Below, piece by piece: positions 7,995 through 17,222 of a stretch of DNA of 32,415 nucleotides. The translations under genes were made by a program, and so were the position numbers. Each line of letters begins with the position of its first letter. Within the stretch, counting starts at the first letter, position 1. The notes under the pieces were generated by a model. The model ran no database searches and was not told the DNA's origin. It saw nothing but the letters and a program-made list of their open reading frames with translations. The stretch comes from an uncultured Bacteroidaceae bacterium (GTDB lineage: Bacteria; Bacteroidota; Bacteroidia; Bacteroidales; Bacteroidaceae), in the NCBI GenBank assembly GCA_905235575.1, contig CAJOLZ010000025.1:1-32415 (forward strand), given 5' to 3'.

Positions 7995-8498
7995 TTATTC
8001 AGCACTTTCGGCAGGAGCTTCATCTGCCTTTTCCTCAGCAACAGGTGCTTCGGCTGCGGGAGCCTCGGCTGCATTCTCGGCCGACTTCTTGGAAGAACGG
8101 CGTGTACGCTTAGCCTTCTTGGCTGTCTTAGCCATGTTCTCGTCGAAGTCAACAAGTTCGATGAAGCACATGGGGGCGTTATCGCCAGCGCGGAAACCGG
8201 TCTTGATGATGCGGGTGTAGCCACCGGGACGGTCGGCCACCTTCTGCGCGATGACGGTGAACAACTCTGTAACAGCCTTCTTGTCCTGAAGGTAGCTGAA
8301 GACGACACGTCTCGAATTGGTGGTGTCCTCTTTCGATTTGGTGATCAAAGGCTCAGCATACTTCTTCAGAGCCTTAGCCTTGGCCAAAGTCGTAGTGATT
8401 CTTTTGTGCATTATCAGGGAGATGGTCATGTTGGCCAGCATGGCCTGCCTGTGAGATGCAGTACGACCCAGATGGTTGAATTTCTTGTTATGTCTCAT
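7995..8498 (-). CDS. rplQ: 50S ribosomal protein L17
   Basis: The 167-residue protein begins [20 protein letters not shown], the hallmark of bL17, which binds 23S rRNA near the exit-tunnel side of the 50S subunit. The conserved core ends near residue 120. The rest is a low-complexity tail rich in Ala, Glu and Lys ([20 protein letters not shown] and on), longer than in E. coli (127 residues) and of the kind seen in Bacteroidota. It is the last gene of the cluster, 6 nt after rpoA, and a strong terminator follows. Confidence 0.97.
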   Translation of the reverse strand: MRHNKKFNHLGRTASHRQAMLANMTISLIMHKRITTTLAKAKALKKYAEPLITKSKEDTTNSRRVVFSYLQDKKAVTELFTVIAQKVADRPGGYTRIIKTGFRAGDNAPMCFIELVDFDENMAKTAKKAKRTRRSSKKSAENAAEAPAAEAPVAEEKADEAPAESAE

Positions 8499-8504
8499 TT
8501 TGTA

Positions 8505-9497
8505 TTATTCTTTTTCTAATTGGTACCTTGAAATGTCGGTTCCAAACGACAGATTCAGACTCTCGAGCAAATCATCAAGCTCCGTGAGCGATTTCTTGCC
8601 GAAGTTGCGGAACTTCAGGAGGTCGGTCTTGTTGTACTGAACGAGGTCGCCCAGCGTCTCCACATTGGCGGCTTTCAGACAATTGAGCGCACGCACGGAG
8701 AGGTTCATGTCAATAAGCTTGGTCTTGAGGAGCTGGCGCTTGCGGAGCACTTCCTCGTCGAATTCCTTGTTATTGTCGGTCTCGCCGTTGTCAATCATAA
8801 TCTTATCGTCCGAGAAGAGGGCGAAGTGGAGAATAAGAATCCGTGCAGCCTCCTTGAGGGCATCCTTCGGGTGGATGGAACCATCGGTAGTAATCTCAAT
8901 TACTAGTTTCTCGTAGTCGGTCTTCTGCTCAACGCGGAAATTCTCTACGGAGTATTTGACATTACGGATTGGAGTGTAAATTGAATCAATCGGAAGCACA
9001 TTGACGTCGGTGCAGTAGTCACGGTTCTCTTCGGCAGGAACGTAACCACGGCCCTTGTTTATGCTTATCTCAATTTGCATTGTTGCTTTGGCATCTAAAT
9101 GGCAAATAACTAATTCAGGGTTTAACACTTCAAATCCGGTCAGATACTTGTTGAGGTCGCCAGCCTTGAATACAGTGGTATTCTCGACGGAAACGCTCAC
9201 TTTCTCGTTTTCGAATTCTCCTGTTGTCTTTCTGAAACGCACTTGTTTCAGGTTCAGTATAATGTTGGTGACATCTTCTTTCACACCGGGGATGGTTGCA
9301 AACTCATGCTCAACGCCGCCGATGGAGACGGTGTTGATAGCATAACCCTCCAGTGAAGAAAGGAGAATGCGGCGCAATGCATTACCGATGGTAGTGCCAA
9401 AGCCACCCTCCAGAGGACGAAACTCGAACTTTCCGAACTTGTCGTCCGCCTCCAACATTATAACCTTGTCGGGTTGTTGAAATGTTAATATCGCCAT
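8505..9497 (-). CDS. rpoA: DNA-directed RNA polymerase subunit alpha
   Basis: This is a 330-residue alpha subunit. The N-terminal assembly domain (about 1-235) carries [20 protein letters not shown] and ends in the helix with [13 protein letters not shown]. The C-terminal domain (about 255-318) has [15 protein letters not shown] and [16 protein letters not shown], the helix-hairpin-helix fold that contacts UP elements and activators. The dimer nucleates RNA polymerase assembly. It lies 9 nt after rpsD and 6 nt before rplQ, the usual alpha-operon place. Confidence 0.98.
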   Translation of the reverse strand: MAILTFQQPDKVIMLEADDKFGKFEFRPLEGGFGTTIGNALRRILLSSLEGYAINTVSIGGVEHEFATIPGVKEDVTNIILNLKQVRFRKTTGEFENEKVSVSVENTTVFKAGDLNKYLTGFEVLNPELVICHLDAKATMQIEISINKGRGYVPAEENRDYCTDVNVLPIDSIYTPIRNVKYSVENFRVEQKTDYEKLVIEITTDGSIHPKDALKEAARILILHFALFSDDKIMIDNGETDNNKEFDEEVLRKRQLLKTKLIDMNLSVRALNCLKAANVETLGDLVQYNKTDLLKFRNFGKKSLTELDDLLESLNLSFGTDISRYQLEKE

Positions 9498-9506
9498 TCT
9501 TAATTA

Positions 9507-10112
9507 TTATTTAGAGTACAACTCAACAATCAATTGCTCCTTGATAGTCTCGGGGATGTCGGCACGCTGGGGTCTGTGAAGCAGTTTGCCGGCCTTCTGG
9601 GTCTCGTCCCATTCGAGCCAAGGATACTTGCTGTGGTTGAAACCGGCCAGAGCTGCATCGATGACCTCGAGGCTCTTGGAACGCTCGCGAACGCCCACAA
9701 TCTGACCGGGCTTCACGGAATAGGAGGGTATGCCTACAACCTTGCCGTCGACCACAATGTGCTTGTGGTTTACCAGCTGACGGGCTGCAGCACGGGTGGG
9801 AGCGATGCCGAGACGATAAACGATGTTGTCCAGACGGCTCTCGAGATTCTGCAGCAGGATTTCACCCGTAATGCCACTGGTGCGAGATGCCTTCTCGAAC
9901 ATATTGCGGAACTGCTTCTCGAGCACGCCATAGGTGTACTTGGCCTTCTGCTTCTCGGCGAGCATGATGCCATACTCGGAGGTCTTGCGACGACGGTTGT
10001 TGCCGTGCTGGCCGGGAGGGAAGTTTCTCTTGGACAAAACCTTGTCCGGTCCGAAGATAGGCTCACCGAAACGGCGGGCGATTCTTGTTTTTGGTCCAGT
10101 ATATCTTGCCAT
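9507..10112 (-). CDS. rpsD: 30S ribosomal protein S4
   Basis: The protein has 201 residues. It starts [20 protein letters not shown] and carries the S4 RNA-binding motif in the middle ([20 protein letters not shown], then [12 protein letters not shown]). The N-terminal region lacks the four zinc-binding cysteines found in some S4 proteins. S4 is a primary 16S rRNA binder that starts assembly of the 30S body. In many bacteria it represses the alpha operon, but no such target is evident in this sequence. Confidence 0.97.
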   Translation of the reverse strand: MARYTGPKTRIARRFGEPIFGPDKVLSKRNFPPGQHGNNRRRKTSEYGIMLAEKQKAKYTYGVLEKQFRNMFEKASRTSGITGEILLQNLESRLDNIVYRLGIAPTRAAARQLVNHKHIVVDGKVVGIPSYSVKPGQIVGVRERSKSLEVIDAALAGFNHSKYPWLEWDETQKAGKLLHRPQRADIPETIKEQLIVELYSK

Positions 10113-10148
10113 AATACTTATCTGTTTTTATGTGGTCCGTTTCTTGAA

Positions 10149-10538
10149 TTATACTCTTCTTCTCTTGGGAGGGCGACATCCGTTGTGAGGTATCGGGGTG
10201 ACGTCGATAATCTCTGTTACCTCGATTCCGGCACCGTGAACGGTACGGATGGCAGACTCACGTCCGTTGCCAGGACCCTTCACATAAGCCTTCACCTTGC
10301 GCAGACCCAGGTCGAACGCAACCTTAGCGCAGTCCTGAGCTGCCATCTGAGCGGCATAGGGAGTATTCTTCTTTGAACCACGGAAGCCCATCTTGCCTGC
10401 AGAAGACCAAGAGATAACCTGACCTTCGCTGTTGGCCAGACTAACAATAATATTGTTGAACGAACTGTGAACGTGGAGCTGACCGTTGGCATCGACCTTC
10501 ACGTTTCTCTTCTTTGCTGCAACTGTTTTCTTTGCCAT
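10149..10538 (-). CDS. rpsK: 30S ribosomal protein S11
   Basis: This is a 129-residue uS11 with the conserved stretches [15 protein letters not shown] and [19 protein letters not shown], and the typical C-terminus [13 protein letters not shown]. It sits in the platform of the 30S subunit next to the mRNA exit. The N-terminal 15 residues are basic and probably flexible. It follows rpsM by 8 nt. Confidence 0.97.
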   Translation of the reverse strand: MAKKTVAAKKRNVKVDANGQLHVHSSFNNIIVSLANSEGQVISWSSAGKMGFRGSKKNTPYAAQMAAQDCAKVAFDLGLRKVKAYVKGPGNGRESAIRTVHGAGIEVTEIIDVTPIPHNGCRPPKRRRV

Positions 10539-10546
10539 ATCAATTA

Positions 10547-10927
10547 TTATTTAGTAGCCTTTTTCTTGTTTGCAACAGTCTTCTTCTTACCCTTGCGTGT
10601 ACGAGCATTGTTCTTCGTGCTCTGACCGCGTACAGGAAGACCATTACGATGACGAACGCCACGATAGCAACCAATGTCCATCAAACGCTTGATGTTCATT
10701 GCAATCTCGGAACGCAGATCACCTTCCACCTTGTAGTCGGCAGCGATAATCTCGCGAATCTTTCCAGCCTCGTCATCGGTCCAGTCACAGACTTTCTTGT
10801 CTTTGTCGACACCAGCCTTCTCCAGGATCTTGGCCGAGCTACTACGACCTATTCCATAAACATAGGTCAAAGCGATTTCGCCCCTCTTGTTTTGGGGCAA
10901 ATCTACACCAACAATTCTAATTGCCAT
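10547..10927 (-). CDS. rpsM: 30S ribosomal protein S13
   Basis: The 126-residue uS13 begins [20 protein letters not shown], has the helix-two-turn-helix region around [14 protein letters not shown], and has the signature [19 protein letters not shown]. Its basic tail ([15 protein letters not shown]) reaches toward the P-site tRNA. S13 is in the head of the 30S subunit and makes bridges to the 50S. It lies 25 nt after rpmJ. Confidence 0.97.
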   Translation of the reverse strand: MAIRIVGVDLPQNKRGEIALTYVYGIGRSSSAKILEKAGVDKDKKVCDWTDDEAGKIREIIAADYKVEGDLRSEIAMNIKRLMDIGCYRGVRHRNGLPVRGQSTKNNARTRKGKKKTVANKKKATK

Positions 10928-10952
10928 ATACTATCTGTTTTTTGCAATAATG

Positions 10953-11069
10953 TTAACCCTGACGTGTCTTGAACTTAGGGTTTTTCTTGTTAATAACATA
11001 CAAACGACCCTTGCGGCGAACTATCTTGCAATCCGGGGTGCGTTTCTTTAAAGAAGCTCTTGTTTTCAT
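10953..11069 (-). CDS. rpmJ: 50S ribosomal protein L36, cysteine-poor form
   Basis: This is a 38-residue protein ([20 protein letters not shown], then [18 protein letters not shown]). It matches bL36 over its full length, and its place between infA and rpsM fits. Only one of the zinc ligands of classical L36 (C-x2-C...C...H) remains, Cys14. The others are Thr, Asn and Lys-type residues, so it cannot bind zinc in the usual way. This form is, as far as I know, normal in Bacteroidota. L36 binds 23S rRNA in the large subunit. Confidence 0.96.
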   Translation of the reverse strand: MKTRASLKKRTPDCKIVRRKGRLYVINKKNPKFKTRQG

Positions 11070-11079
11070 ATAGATATTA

Positions 11080-11298
11080 TTATTTATATCGGAATACGAT
11101 GCGACCCTTGGTAAGGTCATACGGACTCATCTCCACCTTCACCTTGTCTCCGGGAAGTATCTTGATGTAATGCATTCTCATCTTGCCAGATATATTGCAG
11201 ATTATCTTCTGCCCTATCTCGAGTTCGACACGAAACATTGCATTGGAGAGTGACTCAACGATTACACCATCTTGTTCTATTACTGCCTGTTTTGCCAT
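11080..11298 (-). CDS. infA: Translation initiation factor IF-1
   Basis: The 72-residue protein is a single S1-type OB fold: [60 protein letters not shown]-1 occupies the A site of the 30S subunit during initiation and supports IF-2 and IF-3. It starts 3 nt after the map stop codon and is followed by rpmJ after 10 nt, the standard order in this cluster. Confidence 0.97.
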   Translation of the reverse strand: MAKQAVIEQDGVIVESLSNAMFRVELEIGQKIICNISGKMRMHYIKILPGDKVKVEMSPYDLTKGRIVFRYK

Positions 11299-11301
11299 GC
11301 T

Positions 11302-12093
11302 CTATTTTTGATTCTCTATTTTTTCTATTTCTTCGAACGACGAAAGGATGTCGGCCTTGCCGTGATGAATGGCTATCGTATGTTCGTAATGTGCCGCAAG
11401 ATGACCGTCGCGTGTACGAATCGTCCATTTGTCCGGCTCCATATACACCTGAGGGTTGCCCATGGTTATCATCGGTTCAATGGCTATACACAAGCCATTC
11501 TTGATGAGAGGTCCGTTGCCGCGACGACCATAGTTGGGTACCTGAGGTTCCTCGTGCATCTCACGGCCAATGCCATGGCCGACAAATTCACGCACGACAC
11601 CAAGTCCCGAGGCCTCGCAATACGACTGAACAGCCCAACCGATATCACCAATCCGATTCCCGGCTCGGGCGGCCTTTATACCCTCGTAAAGAGACTCTTT
11701 CACTGTGTGCAGGAACTTGCGTGTCTCCTCTGAGACCTCCCCGACACAGAATGTATAGCATGAGTCTCCATTGTATCCATTCAACTGTGCTCCGCAATCG
11801 ACCGAAACGATATCACCCTCACAGAGAGGCTTGTCGTTGGGAACTCCATGGACTACCTGGTCGTTAACCGAGGTGCAGATGGAGGCAGGAAATGGGCCAC
11901 CGAATGGATTGGGGAAATCCTTGAAAGTGGGAACCGCTCCTGCATCGCGGATATATTCATCAGCAATCTTGTTCAACTGGGCAGTTGTAACGCCTGGCTT
12001 TATGTTTCGTCCAACTTCAGCCAAGGTTGCTGCAACCAGTTGGTTTGCTGCACGCATCAATTCAATTTCATCCTCCGTCTTAAGAAATATCAT
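11302..12093 (-). CDS. map: Methionine aminopeptidase, type I
   Basis: This 263-residue enzyme removes the initiator methionine from new proteins when the second residue is small. All metal ligands of the pita-bread fold are visible: D99 (SVDCG), D110 (NGDSC), H173 (VGHGIG), E206 (AIEPM) and E237 (YEHT), with the substrate-side His82 (VVHGVP). There is no N-terminal zinc-finger or SH3-binding extension, which makes it the short type Ia form. It is encoded 12 nt after secY and 3 nt before infA, so it is likely co-expressed with the ribosomal proteins. Confidence 0.97.
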   Translation of the reverse strand: MIFLKTEDEIELMRAANQLVAATLAEVGRNIKPGVTTAQLNKIADEYIRDAGAVPTFKDFPNPFGGPFPASICTSVNDQVVHGVPNDKPLCEGDIVSVDCGAQLNGYNGDSCYTFCVGEVSEETRKFLHTVKESLYEGIKAARAGNRIGDIGWAVQSYCEASGLGVVREFVGHGIGREMHEEPQVPNYGRRGNGPLIKNGLCIAIEPMITMGNPQVYMEPDKWTIRTRDGHLAAHYEHTIAIHHGKADILSSFEEIEKIENQK

Positions 12094-12105
12094 TCCAGAT
12101 ACATC

Positions 12106-13455
12106 TTAATGAGCTGTTATGCCTGAACGACCGTGTATGCGGCCAGAACTCAACAGGCCATCGTAATGTCTCATCAACAAATGGCTCTCGATTTGCTGCA
12201 GTGTGTCGAGCACGACACCCACCAGAATCAACAGCGACGTACCGCCGAAGAACTGTGCAAACTCAGGCTTCACATTCAGCAGACCTGCAAAAGCGGGCAT
12301 ACAGGCAATGATAGCCAAGAAGATAGAGCCGGGGAATGTTATGCGATCCATAATCTTATCGAGAAAATCTGCAGTGTCCTTTCCGGGACGTACGCCAGGA
12401 ATAAAGCCATTGTTCCGCTTCATATCCTCAGCCATCTGTGTGGGGTTCAGTGTGATGGCCGTATAGAAATATGTGAACACAATGATGAGAATTGCAAAGA
12501 CTACGTTGTAAAGGACGCTGGTATGGTCAGACAACTTCATCAGAACGGGATGGGCAGCAGCCTGTCCGCCTGAAGCAAGTTGCAGCAACGTAATGGGGAT
12601 GAACATAATTGCCTGGGCAAAAATGATTGGCATCACGTTGGCAGCAAAGACCTTAAGAGGTATGTACTGACGCACACCACCTACCTGTTGGCCTCCATAC
12701 ATGCGCTTTGCATACTGTACGGGCACCTTACGGGTTCCTTGAACAAGCATGATTGCAGCCAGTATCACGACGAAGAGCAAGAGGAGCTCAAGCAGGAACA
12801 TTACAAGTCCACCACCAGCCAGATTGTTCAGACGGGATACGACTTCCTGACCGAACGCCTGAGGCAAACGAGCAATAATTCCGACCATGATTATGAGCGA
12901 TACTCCGTTTCCAATACCTTTGTCCGTGATGCGCTCACCTATCCAAAGGATAAACATACTGCCTGCGGCTAATATGAACATACTGGAAACCATAAAGAGT
13001 GTCCAACTAAGGCCTTCGTTCAATGCACCTGCAGTCTGATATTTCAGGTTGTAAAGATAGGAAGGTCCCTGGAAGAGAAGGATTATAATCGTCAGATAAC
13101 GAGTATACTGGTTTATCTTCCTTCGGCCACTCTCGCCTTCACGCTGCAACTTCTGGAAATATGGCACCACAAAGGCAAACAGCTGGATAACAATCGATGC
13201 AGAGATGTAGGGCATGATTCCCAGCGCAAAGATTGATGCGTTGGCGAATGCGCCACCCGAGAACATATTCAGCAGCGACATAAGGCCAGTGTTTGTCTGT
13301 TCGTGAAGGGCTGTCAGTGCATTGGGATTGATACCCGGAAGCACCACAAATGACCCAAAACGGTACATTGCGACGAAACCCAGTGTGATGAGGATTCGAG
13401 TTCTCAAATCCTCAACACGCCATATGTTCTTTAATGTTTCTATGAACTTTTTCAT
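12106..13455 (-). CDS. secY: Protein translocase subunit SecY
   Basis: At 449 residues with about ten predicted membrane helices, this is the channel-forming subunit of the SecYEG translocon. Conserved stretches include the start IWRVEDLRTRILITLGFVAM, the plug-side region SGGAFANASIFALGIMPYIS, LQREGESGRRKINQYTRYL, and the cytoplasmic loop IPGVRPGKDTADFLD. It directs secretion of exported proteins such as the lipoproteins and porins found elsewhere in this window. It follows rplO by 5 nt. Confidence 0.97.
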   Translation of the reverse strand: MKKFIETLKNIWRVEDLRTRILITLGFVAMYRFGSFVVLPGINPNALTALHEQTNTGLMSLLNMFSGGAFANASIFALGIMPYISASIVIQLFAFVVPYFQKLQREGESGRRKINQYTRYLTIIILLFQGPSYLYNLKYQTAGALNEGLSWTLFMVSSMFILAAGSMFILWIGERITDKGIGNGVSLIIMVGIIARLPQAFGQEVVSRLNNLAGGGLVMFLLELLLLFVVILAAIMLVQGTRKVPVQYAKRMYGGQQVGGVRQYIPLKVFAANVMPIIFAQAIMFIPITLLQLASGGQAAAHPVLMKLSDHTSVLYNVVFAILIIVFTYFYTAITLNPTQMAEDMKRNNGFIPGVRPGKDTADFLDKIMDRITFPGSIFLAIIACMPAFAGLLNVKPEFAQFFGGTSLLILVGVVLDTLQQIESHLLMRHYDGLLSSGRIHGRSGITAH

Positions 13456-13460
13456 TCGGA

Positions 13461-13907
13461 TTAAAGTTTAGTGGCCGTACCACCAGCTTCCTGGATTGCA
13501 GCCTCTGCAGATTTGGAGAATGCATGTGCAACTACCTCAACCTTAGCTGTCAGCTTGCCATTACCGAGGATCTTTACCAGACCTTTGGCATCAACGAGGC
13601 CAGCTGCGGCCAATTCTTCAACACCAATCTTGGCGAGGTTCTTCTTGTCAACCAACTTCTGGATGGAGGAAAGATTGACGGGCTGATACTCAACACGATT
13701 AATGTTCTTGAAACCAAACTTAGGCAGACGGCGCTGCAAGGGCATCTGGCCACCTTCAAATCCGACTTTCTTCTTATAACCGGAACGGGCCTTAGCTCCC
13801 TTATGACCACGGGTGGAAGTACCTCCTAAGCCAGAACCGGGACCACGACCAAGTCTTCTGCGGCTATGAGTAGAACCACTCGCGGGTTTTAAATTATTTA
13901 ATTTCAT
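13461..13907 (-). CDS. rplO: 50S ribosomal protein L15
   Basis: The 148-residue uL15 begins MKLNNLKPASGSTHSRRRLG and has the Gly/Arg-rich extension RGPGSGLGGTSTRGHKGAKA, which threads into 23S rRNA. The globular C-terminal half contains VDAKGLVKILGNG. It is a late-assembly 50S protein. It lies 31 nt after rpmD and 5 nt before secY. Confidence 0.97.
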   Translation of the reverse strand: MKLNNLKPASGSTHSRRRLGRGPGSGLGGTSTRGHKGAKARSGYKKKVGFEGGQMPLQRRLPKFGFKNINRVEYQPVNLSSIQKLVDKKNLAKIGVEELAAAGLVDAKGLVKILGNGKLTAKVEVVAHAFSKSAEAAIQEAGGTATKL

Positions 13908-13938
13908 AATATCGAACTTTTACAGATGAATTACTAAT

Positions 13939-14115
13939 TTAGTCAATAACCTCAACCAAATGGTGAACAGTCTTTACCAGACCACGATTCGAAGGAGTAT
14001 CCTCGATCTCTACAACCTGATTAAGTTTCCTCAGACCCAGAGTATCCAATGTGGCCTTCTGGTTGCGAGGTGCATGTATTCTGCTACGTACTTGCTTTAC
14101 TTTAATTGTTGCCAT
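13939..14115 (-). CDS. rpmD: 50S ribosomal protein L30
   Basis: This is a short 58-residue frame ([20 protein letters not shown], then [20 protein letters not shown], ending HHLVEVID). It matches bacterial uL30, with the signature LGLRKLNQ and the V-x-D-T-P-x-x-R-G-x-x-x-x-V-x-H pattern. It sits between rpsE and rplO as in other bacteria, 11 nt after rpsE. L30 binds 23S and 5S-proximal rRNA. Confidence 0.96.
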   Translation of the reverse strand: MATIKVKQVRSRIHAPRNQKATLDTLGLRKLNQVVEIEDTPSNRGLVKTVHHLVEVID

Positions 14116-14126
14116 AATGAATAATC

Positions 14127-14639
14127 TTATCCTTTGAATACTTTATCAATACTTATTCCGCGGTTTGCAGCAACTGTTCTGGCATCGCGCATCTCAGAAA
14201 GAGCCACGATGGTAGCCTTCACAAGGTTATGAGGATTGGAGGAGCCTTTCGACTTTGCCAGACAGTCCTTCACGCCAACGCTATCAAGCACGGCACGCAT
14301 AGCACCACCGGCAACAACACCGGTTCCGGTCGATGCCGGCATAATAAGAACCTCGGCTCCACCAAACTTCGCAGCAGCCTCATGGGGCACTGTGCCGTTG
14401 AGAACGGGCACCTGTACCAGGTTCTTCTTTGCTGCCTCTACTCCTTTGGCAATGGCTGCCGTAACTTCACCAGCCTTTCCTAAGCCCCAGCCGATAATGC
14501 CATTTTCATTACCTACCACGACTATCGCGGAGAATGTAAAGGTGCGACCTCCCTTGGTAACCTTCGTCACACGATTGATAGCAACCAGTCTATCCTTTAA
14601 TTCAATATCGCTATTCAGTTTAACTTTATTCAGTGCCAT
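14127..14639 (-). CDS. rpsE: 30S ribosomal protein S5
   Basis: The protein has 170 residues. The N-terminal double-stranded-RNA-binding-like domain has [20 protein letters not shown] and [17 protein letters not shown]. The C-terminal domain has [15 protein letters not shown]5 lies on the solvent side of the 30S subunit at the mRNA entry and affects decoding accuracy. It follows rplR by 5 nt. Confidence 0.97.
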   Translation of the reverse strand: MALNKVKLNSDIELKDRLVAINRVTKVTKGGRTFTFSAIVVVGNENGIIGWGLGKAGEVTAAIAKGVEAAKKNLVQVPVLNGTVPHEAAAKFGGAEVLIMPASTGTGVVAGGAMRAVLDSVGVKDCLAKSKGSSNPHNLVKATIVALSEMRDARTVAANRGISIDKVFKG

Positions 14640-14644
14640 AATCG

Positions 14645-14986
14645 TTAGAATTTAAGTCCACCGTTACGAGCCGCATCAGCGACTTCCTTCACTCTGCCAT
14701 GATAGAGGTAGCCATTACGATCGAATACAACCGTTGTGATGCCAGCCTCGAGAGCCTTCTGGGCAATAAGTTCGCCAACCTTGGCTGCCTGCTCTTTCTT
14801 CGGGCATGTCTCCAAACCGAGAGAAGAGGCAGATACGAGGGTAGTACCTGTTAAATCATTAATTATCTGTACATATATCTGCTTGTTACTTCTGAAGACA
14901 GACATACGGGGGCGCTCTGTAGTTCCAGAAATCTTGTTACGGACTCTGTACTTAATCTTTGCTCGTCTTTCTATTTTCGTAATCAT
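14645..14986 (-). CDS. rplR: 50S ribosomal protein L18
   Basis: The 113-residue uL18 shows [40 protein letters not shown], and the C-terminal [20 protein letters not shown]. Together with L5 and L25-type proteins it anchors 5S rRNA in the central protuberance. The gene lies 18 nt after rplF and 5 nt before rpsE. Confidence 0.97.
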   Translation of the reverse strand: MITKIERRAKIKYRVRNKISGTTERPRMSVFRSNKQIYVQIINDLTGTTLVSASSLGLETCPKKEQAAKVGELIAQKALEAGITTVVFDRNGYLYHGRVKEVADAARNGGLKF

Positions 14987-15004
14987 AATCTTACTATTTA
15001 AATA

Positions 15005-15577
15005 TTACTTTGCACCAGCCGACTTACCAGACTTTCTGCGAATCTGTTCGCCGACGAACAAGATACCTTTTCCCTTGTAGGGTTCCGGTTTACGGAAAGA
15101 ACGAATTTTAGCACAGACCTGACCGAGCAGCTGCTTGTCACAGGACTCAAGAATTATTTGAGGATTCTGATTTCTTTCAGACTTCGTTTCTACCTTAATC
15201 TCAGGAGGAAGCATCATCACAATAGGATGAGTGTATCCGAGAGCAAACTCCAAGAGATTGCCTTGATTTGAAACACGATAACCTACACCTACCAGTTCCA
15301 TCTGCTTCTTGTATCCTTCAGAGACACCAACAACCATATTGTTGATAAGGGAGCGATAGAGACCATGGAAAGCCTGCTTCTGCTTGTTTTCTACAGTATC
15401 GTTAGCCTCATCAATCTCAAATGTAAGTTCAGCGTCAGAGAGATTAATCTTGATGGAGGGATGAACAGCCTGAGTAAGTTCACCGTTCTTACCTTTTACA
15501 GTAACAACATTGTCATCGCTCACGTTAATCGTAACGCCAGCGGGAATGCTAATGGGTAATTTACCAATTCTTGACAT
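15005..15577 (-). CDS. rplF: 50S ribosomal protein L6
   Basis: This is a 190-residue uL6 with two similar alpha/beta domains. It begins MSRIGKLPISIPAGVTINVS and the second domain ends with the signature PEPYKGKGILFVGEQIRRKS. L6 binds 23S rRNA near the sarcin-ricin loop, by the factor-binding site. Unlike most genes here it has a clear Shine-Dalgarno sequence (GGAGG, 9 nt before the ATG), which also fixes the start. Confidence 0.97.
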   Translation of the reverse strand: MSRIGKLPISIPAGVTINVSDDNVVTVKGKNGELTQAVHPSIKINLSDAELTFEIDEANDTVENKQKQAFHGLYRSLINNMVVGVSEGYKKQMELVGVGYRVSNQGNLLEFALGYTHPIVMMLPPEIKVETKSERNQNPQIILESCDKQLLGQVCAKIRSFRKPEPYKGKGILFVGEQIRRKSGKSAGAK

Positions 15578-15586
15578 AACTTAATT

Positions 15587-15591
15587 CCTCC
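15587..15591 (-). promoter_or_regulatory. Strong Shine-Dalgarno site of rplF
   Basis: The minus strand reads GGAGG, 9 nt before the rplF ATG and 4 nt after the rpsH stop. Leaders of nearly all other genes in the cluster are A/T-rich without such a motif. Confidence 0.75.
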
Positions 15592-15595
15592 ACCA

Positions 15596-15991
15596 TTAAT
15601 ATACGTAGCAAAGCACTTCGCCACCAACCTTCAGCGCCGAAGCTTCCTTGTCTGTCATTACTCCCTTGGAAGTGGACAAGATTGCCACGCCCAAGCCATT
15701 GATAACACGGGGCATATCCTTGTAACCTGTATACTTACGCATACCAGGAGAGGATATTCGGATTAACTTCTTGATTGCATTCACCTTGTTAACGGGGTCA
15801 TACTTCAATGCAATCTTGATTGTTCCCTGAGGTCCATCTTCTATGAACTTGTAGTTCAAGATGTAACCCTTCTCGAAGAGGATCTTTGTGATTTCCTTCT
15901 TCAAATTTGACGCAGGCACATCCACAACCCTGTGTTTGGCCTGAATTGCGTTACGCAATCTCGTCAAATAGTCTGCAATAGGATCTGTCAT
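15596..15991 (-). CDS. rpsH: 30S ribosomal protein S8
   Basis: The 131-residue uS8 begins MTDPIADYLTRLRNAIQAKH and ends with the conserved RNA-binding region VINGLGVAILSTSKGVMTDK followed by EASALKVGGEVLCYVY. S8 binds the central domain of 16S rRNA. In E. coli it also represses the spc operon by binding mRNA near rplE. A similar site here was not assessed. It starts 51 nt after rpsN, one of the wider gaps of the cluster. Confidence 0.97.
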   Translation of the reverse strand: MTDPIADYLTRLRNAIQAKHRVVDVPASNLKKEITKILFEKGYILNYKFIEDGPQGTIKIALKYDPVNKVNAIKKLIRISSPGMRKYTGYKDMPRVINGLGVAILSTSKGVMTDKEASALKVGGEVLCYVY

Positions 15992-16042
15992 TTCAATAAA
16001 ATTTAATTAATCGGGACTCTCCCGACAATATTAAAAACATTA

Positions 16043-16342
16043 TTACCAACTCGCTTTTCTTACGCCCGGTATCAAACCACTCGAAGCCATTTCACGGAAC
16101 TGGATACGGGAAATGCCGAAGAGGCGGATATACCCCTTGGGACGTCCAGTTATCTTGCAACGATTGTGGAGGCGGATAGGATTTGCATTCCGAGGAATTG
16201 CCTGCAGCTTACGAGCAGCCTCATAAGCCTCAACGGGGTCGCCCGTATTGACAATCTTCTTAAGTGCGGCACGCTTCTCAGCATATTTAGCCACGAGTTT
16301 TGCTCTCTTAACCTCGCGGGCTTTCATTGATTCCTTAGCCAT
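16043..16342 (-). CDS. rpsN: 30S ribosomal protein S14, zinc-free long form
   Basis: The 99-residue protein ([20 protein letters not shown], ending [18 protein letters not shown]) matches the long E. coli type of uS14 (101 residues). The short type has two CxxC zinc motifs. Here only one cysteine remains in [20 protein letters not shown], so no zinc site is expected. It is in the 30S head and is needed for late assembly. The gene starts 3 nt after rplE. Confidence 0.97.
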   Translation of the reverse strand: MAKESMKAREVKRAKLVAKYAEKRAALKKIVNTGDPVEAYEAARKLQAIPRNANPIRLHNRCKITGRPKGYIRLFGISRIQFREMASSGLIPGVRKASW

Positions 16343-16345
16343 AAC

Positions 16346-16906
16346 TTATTTGTCGTTTTTAGCGTTTTTAAAGGGAAGTCCAAACTCCTTGAGCAGTGCG
16401 TAACCTTCCTCGTCAGTCTGAGCTGTTGTTACAAAAGTGATATTCATACCTAAGATACGATCGATGGTATCAATGTTGATCTCAGGGAAGATAATCTGCT
16501 CCTGTATACCGAGTGTGTAGTTACCTCTTCCGTCAAACTTACTTTCGATACCCTTGAAATCACGGATACGAGGCAGAGCCACGCGTACCAGTTTCTCAAG
16601 GAACTCATACATTCTTTCACGACGCAAAGTTACCATCACACCGATAGGCATCTTCTTGCGAAGCTTAAAGTTAGCCACGTCCTTCTTGGAAACCGTAGCA
16701 ACAGCCTTCTGACCTGTGATGGCAGAAATCTCATTGATGGCGACCTCAATAATTTTCTTGTCTGCGGTAGCCATGCCAAGACCTTGATTTATGACAATCT
16801 TCTTCAAGACAGGAATCTGCATCGGAGAAGAATAGTTGAATTGCTTCATCAATGCAGGAGCTATACGCTCTGCATATTCTTTCTTAAGGCTTGCAGTATT
16901 TGCCAT
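16346..16906 (-). CDS. rplE: 50S ribosomal protein L5
   Basis: The 186-residue uL5 contains [20 protein letters not shown] and the region [16 protein letters not shown], both typical of the family. L5 binds 5S rRNA and contacts the P-site tRNA from the central protuberance. A good Shine-Dalgarno sequence precedes its ATG, one of only two found in the cluster. It lies 14 nt after rplX. Confidence 0.97.
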   Translation of the reverse strand: MANTASLKKEYAERIAPALMKQFNYSSPMQIPVLKKIVINQGLGMATADKKIIEVAINEISAITGQKAVATVSKKDVANFKLRKKMPIGVMVTLRRERMYEFLEKLVRVALPRIRDFKGIESKFDGRGNYTLGIQEQIIFPEINIDTIDRILGMNITFVTTAQTDEEGYALLKEFGLPFKNAKNDK

Positions 16907-16912
16907 TTTTGA

Positions 16913-16919
16913 TCTCCTT
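16913..16919 (-). promoter_or_regulatory. Shine-Dalgarno site of rplE
   Basis: The minus strand reads AAGGAGA, ending 7 nt before the rplE ATG (16904-16906). It is notable because most leaders in this cluster lack a recognisable ribosome-binding motif. Confidence 0.7.
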
Positions 16920-16920
16920 T

Positions 16921-17199
16921 TTATTTAACAGTTACATTCATTGCCTTACCATTGGAACGAGTGGCCTTGCCATCGACAATGGGGTTGAGCTTTGAAATAC
17001 GTATGGGAGCTTCCTGCTTTACAATACCTCCCTGGGGGTATTTGGCACTGGGCTTCTGGCTTTTGGAAACCACATTCACACCCTCAACAATGGCGCGCTG
17101 CTCCTTCACGAGCACCTTCAACACTTTACCAGTCTGGCCCTTATCGTTGCCAGAGTTTACGTAAACTGTATCGCCCTTCTTAATATGTAACTTACTCAT
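16921..17199 (-). CDS. rplX: 50S ribosomal protein L24
   Basis: This is a 92-residue uL24 with the KOW motif at its start ([20 protein letters not shown], then [20 protein letters not shown]). The C-terminal part ([20 protein letters not shown]) is short: it ends about ten residues sooner than the E. coli protein (104 residues) and has no CxxC zinc motif. L24 is an early assembly protein near the tunnel exit. It lies 23 nt after rplN. Confidence 0.96.
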   Translation of the reverse strand: MSKLHIKKGDTVYVNSGNDKGQTGKVLKVLVKEQRAIVEGVNVVSKSQKPSAKYPQGGIVKQEAPIRISKLNPIVDGKATRSNGKAMNVTVK

Positions 17200-17222
17200 T
17201 ACTAATATTCTTAACGTAATAA

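Noticed and set aside
7768..8113. Small plus-strand frames across repeat copy B (THRGATGVAAWC-type peptides)
   Set aside because: The same peptide pattern appears wherever the repeat occurs, because the DNA is repeated. There is no sign of a start site or coding bias.
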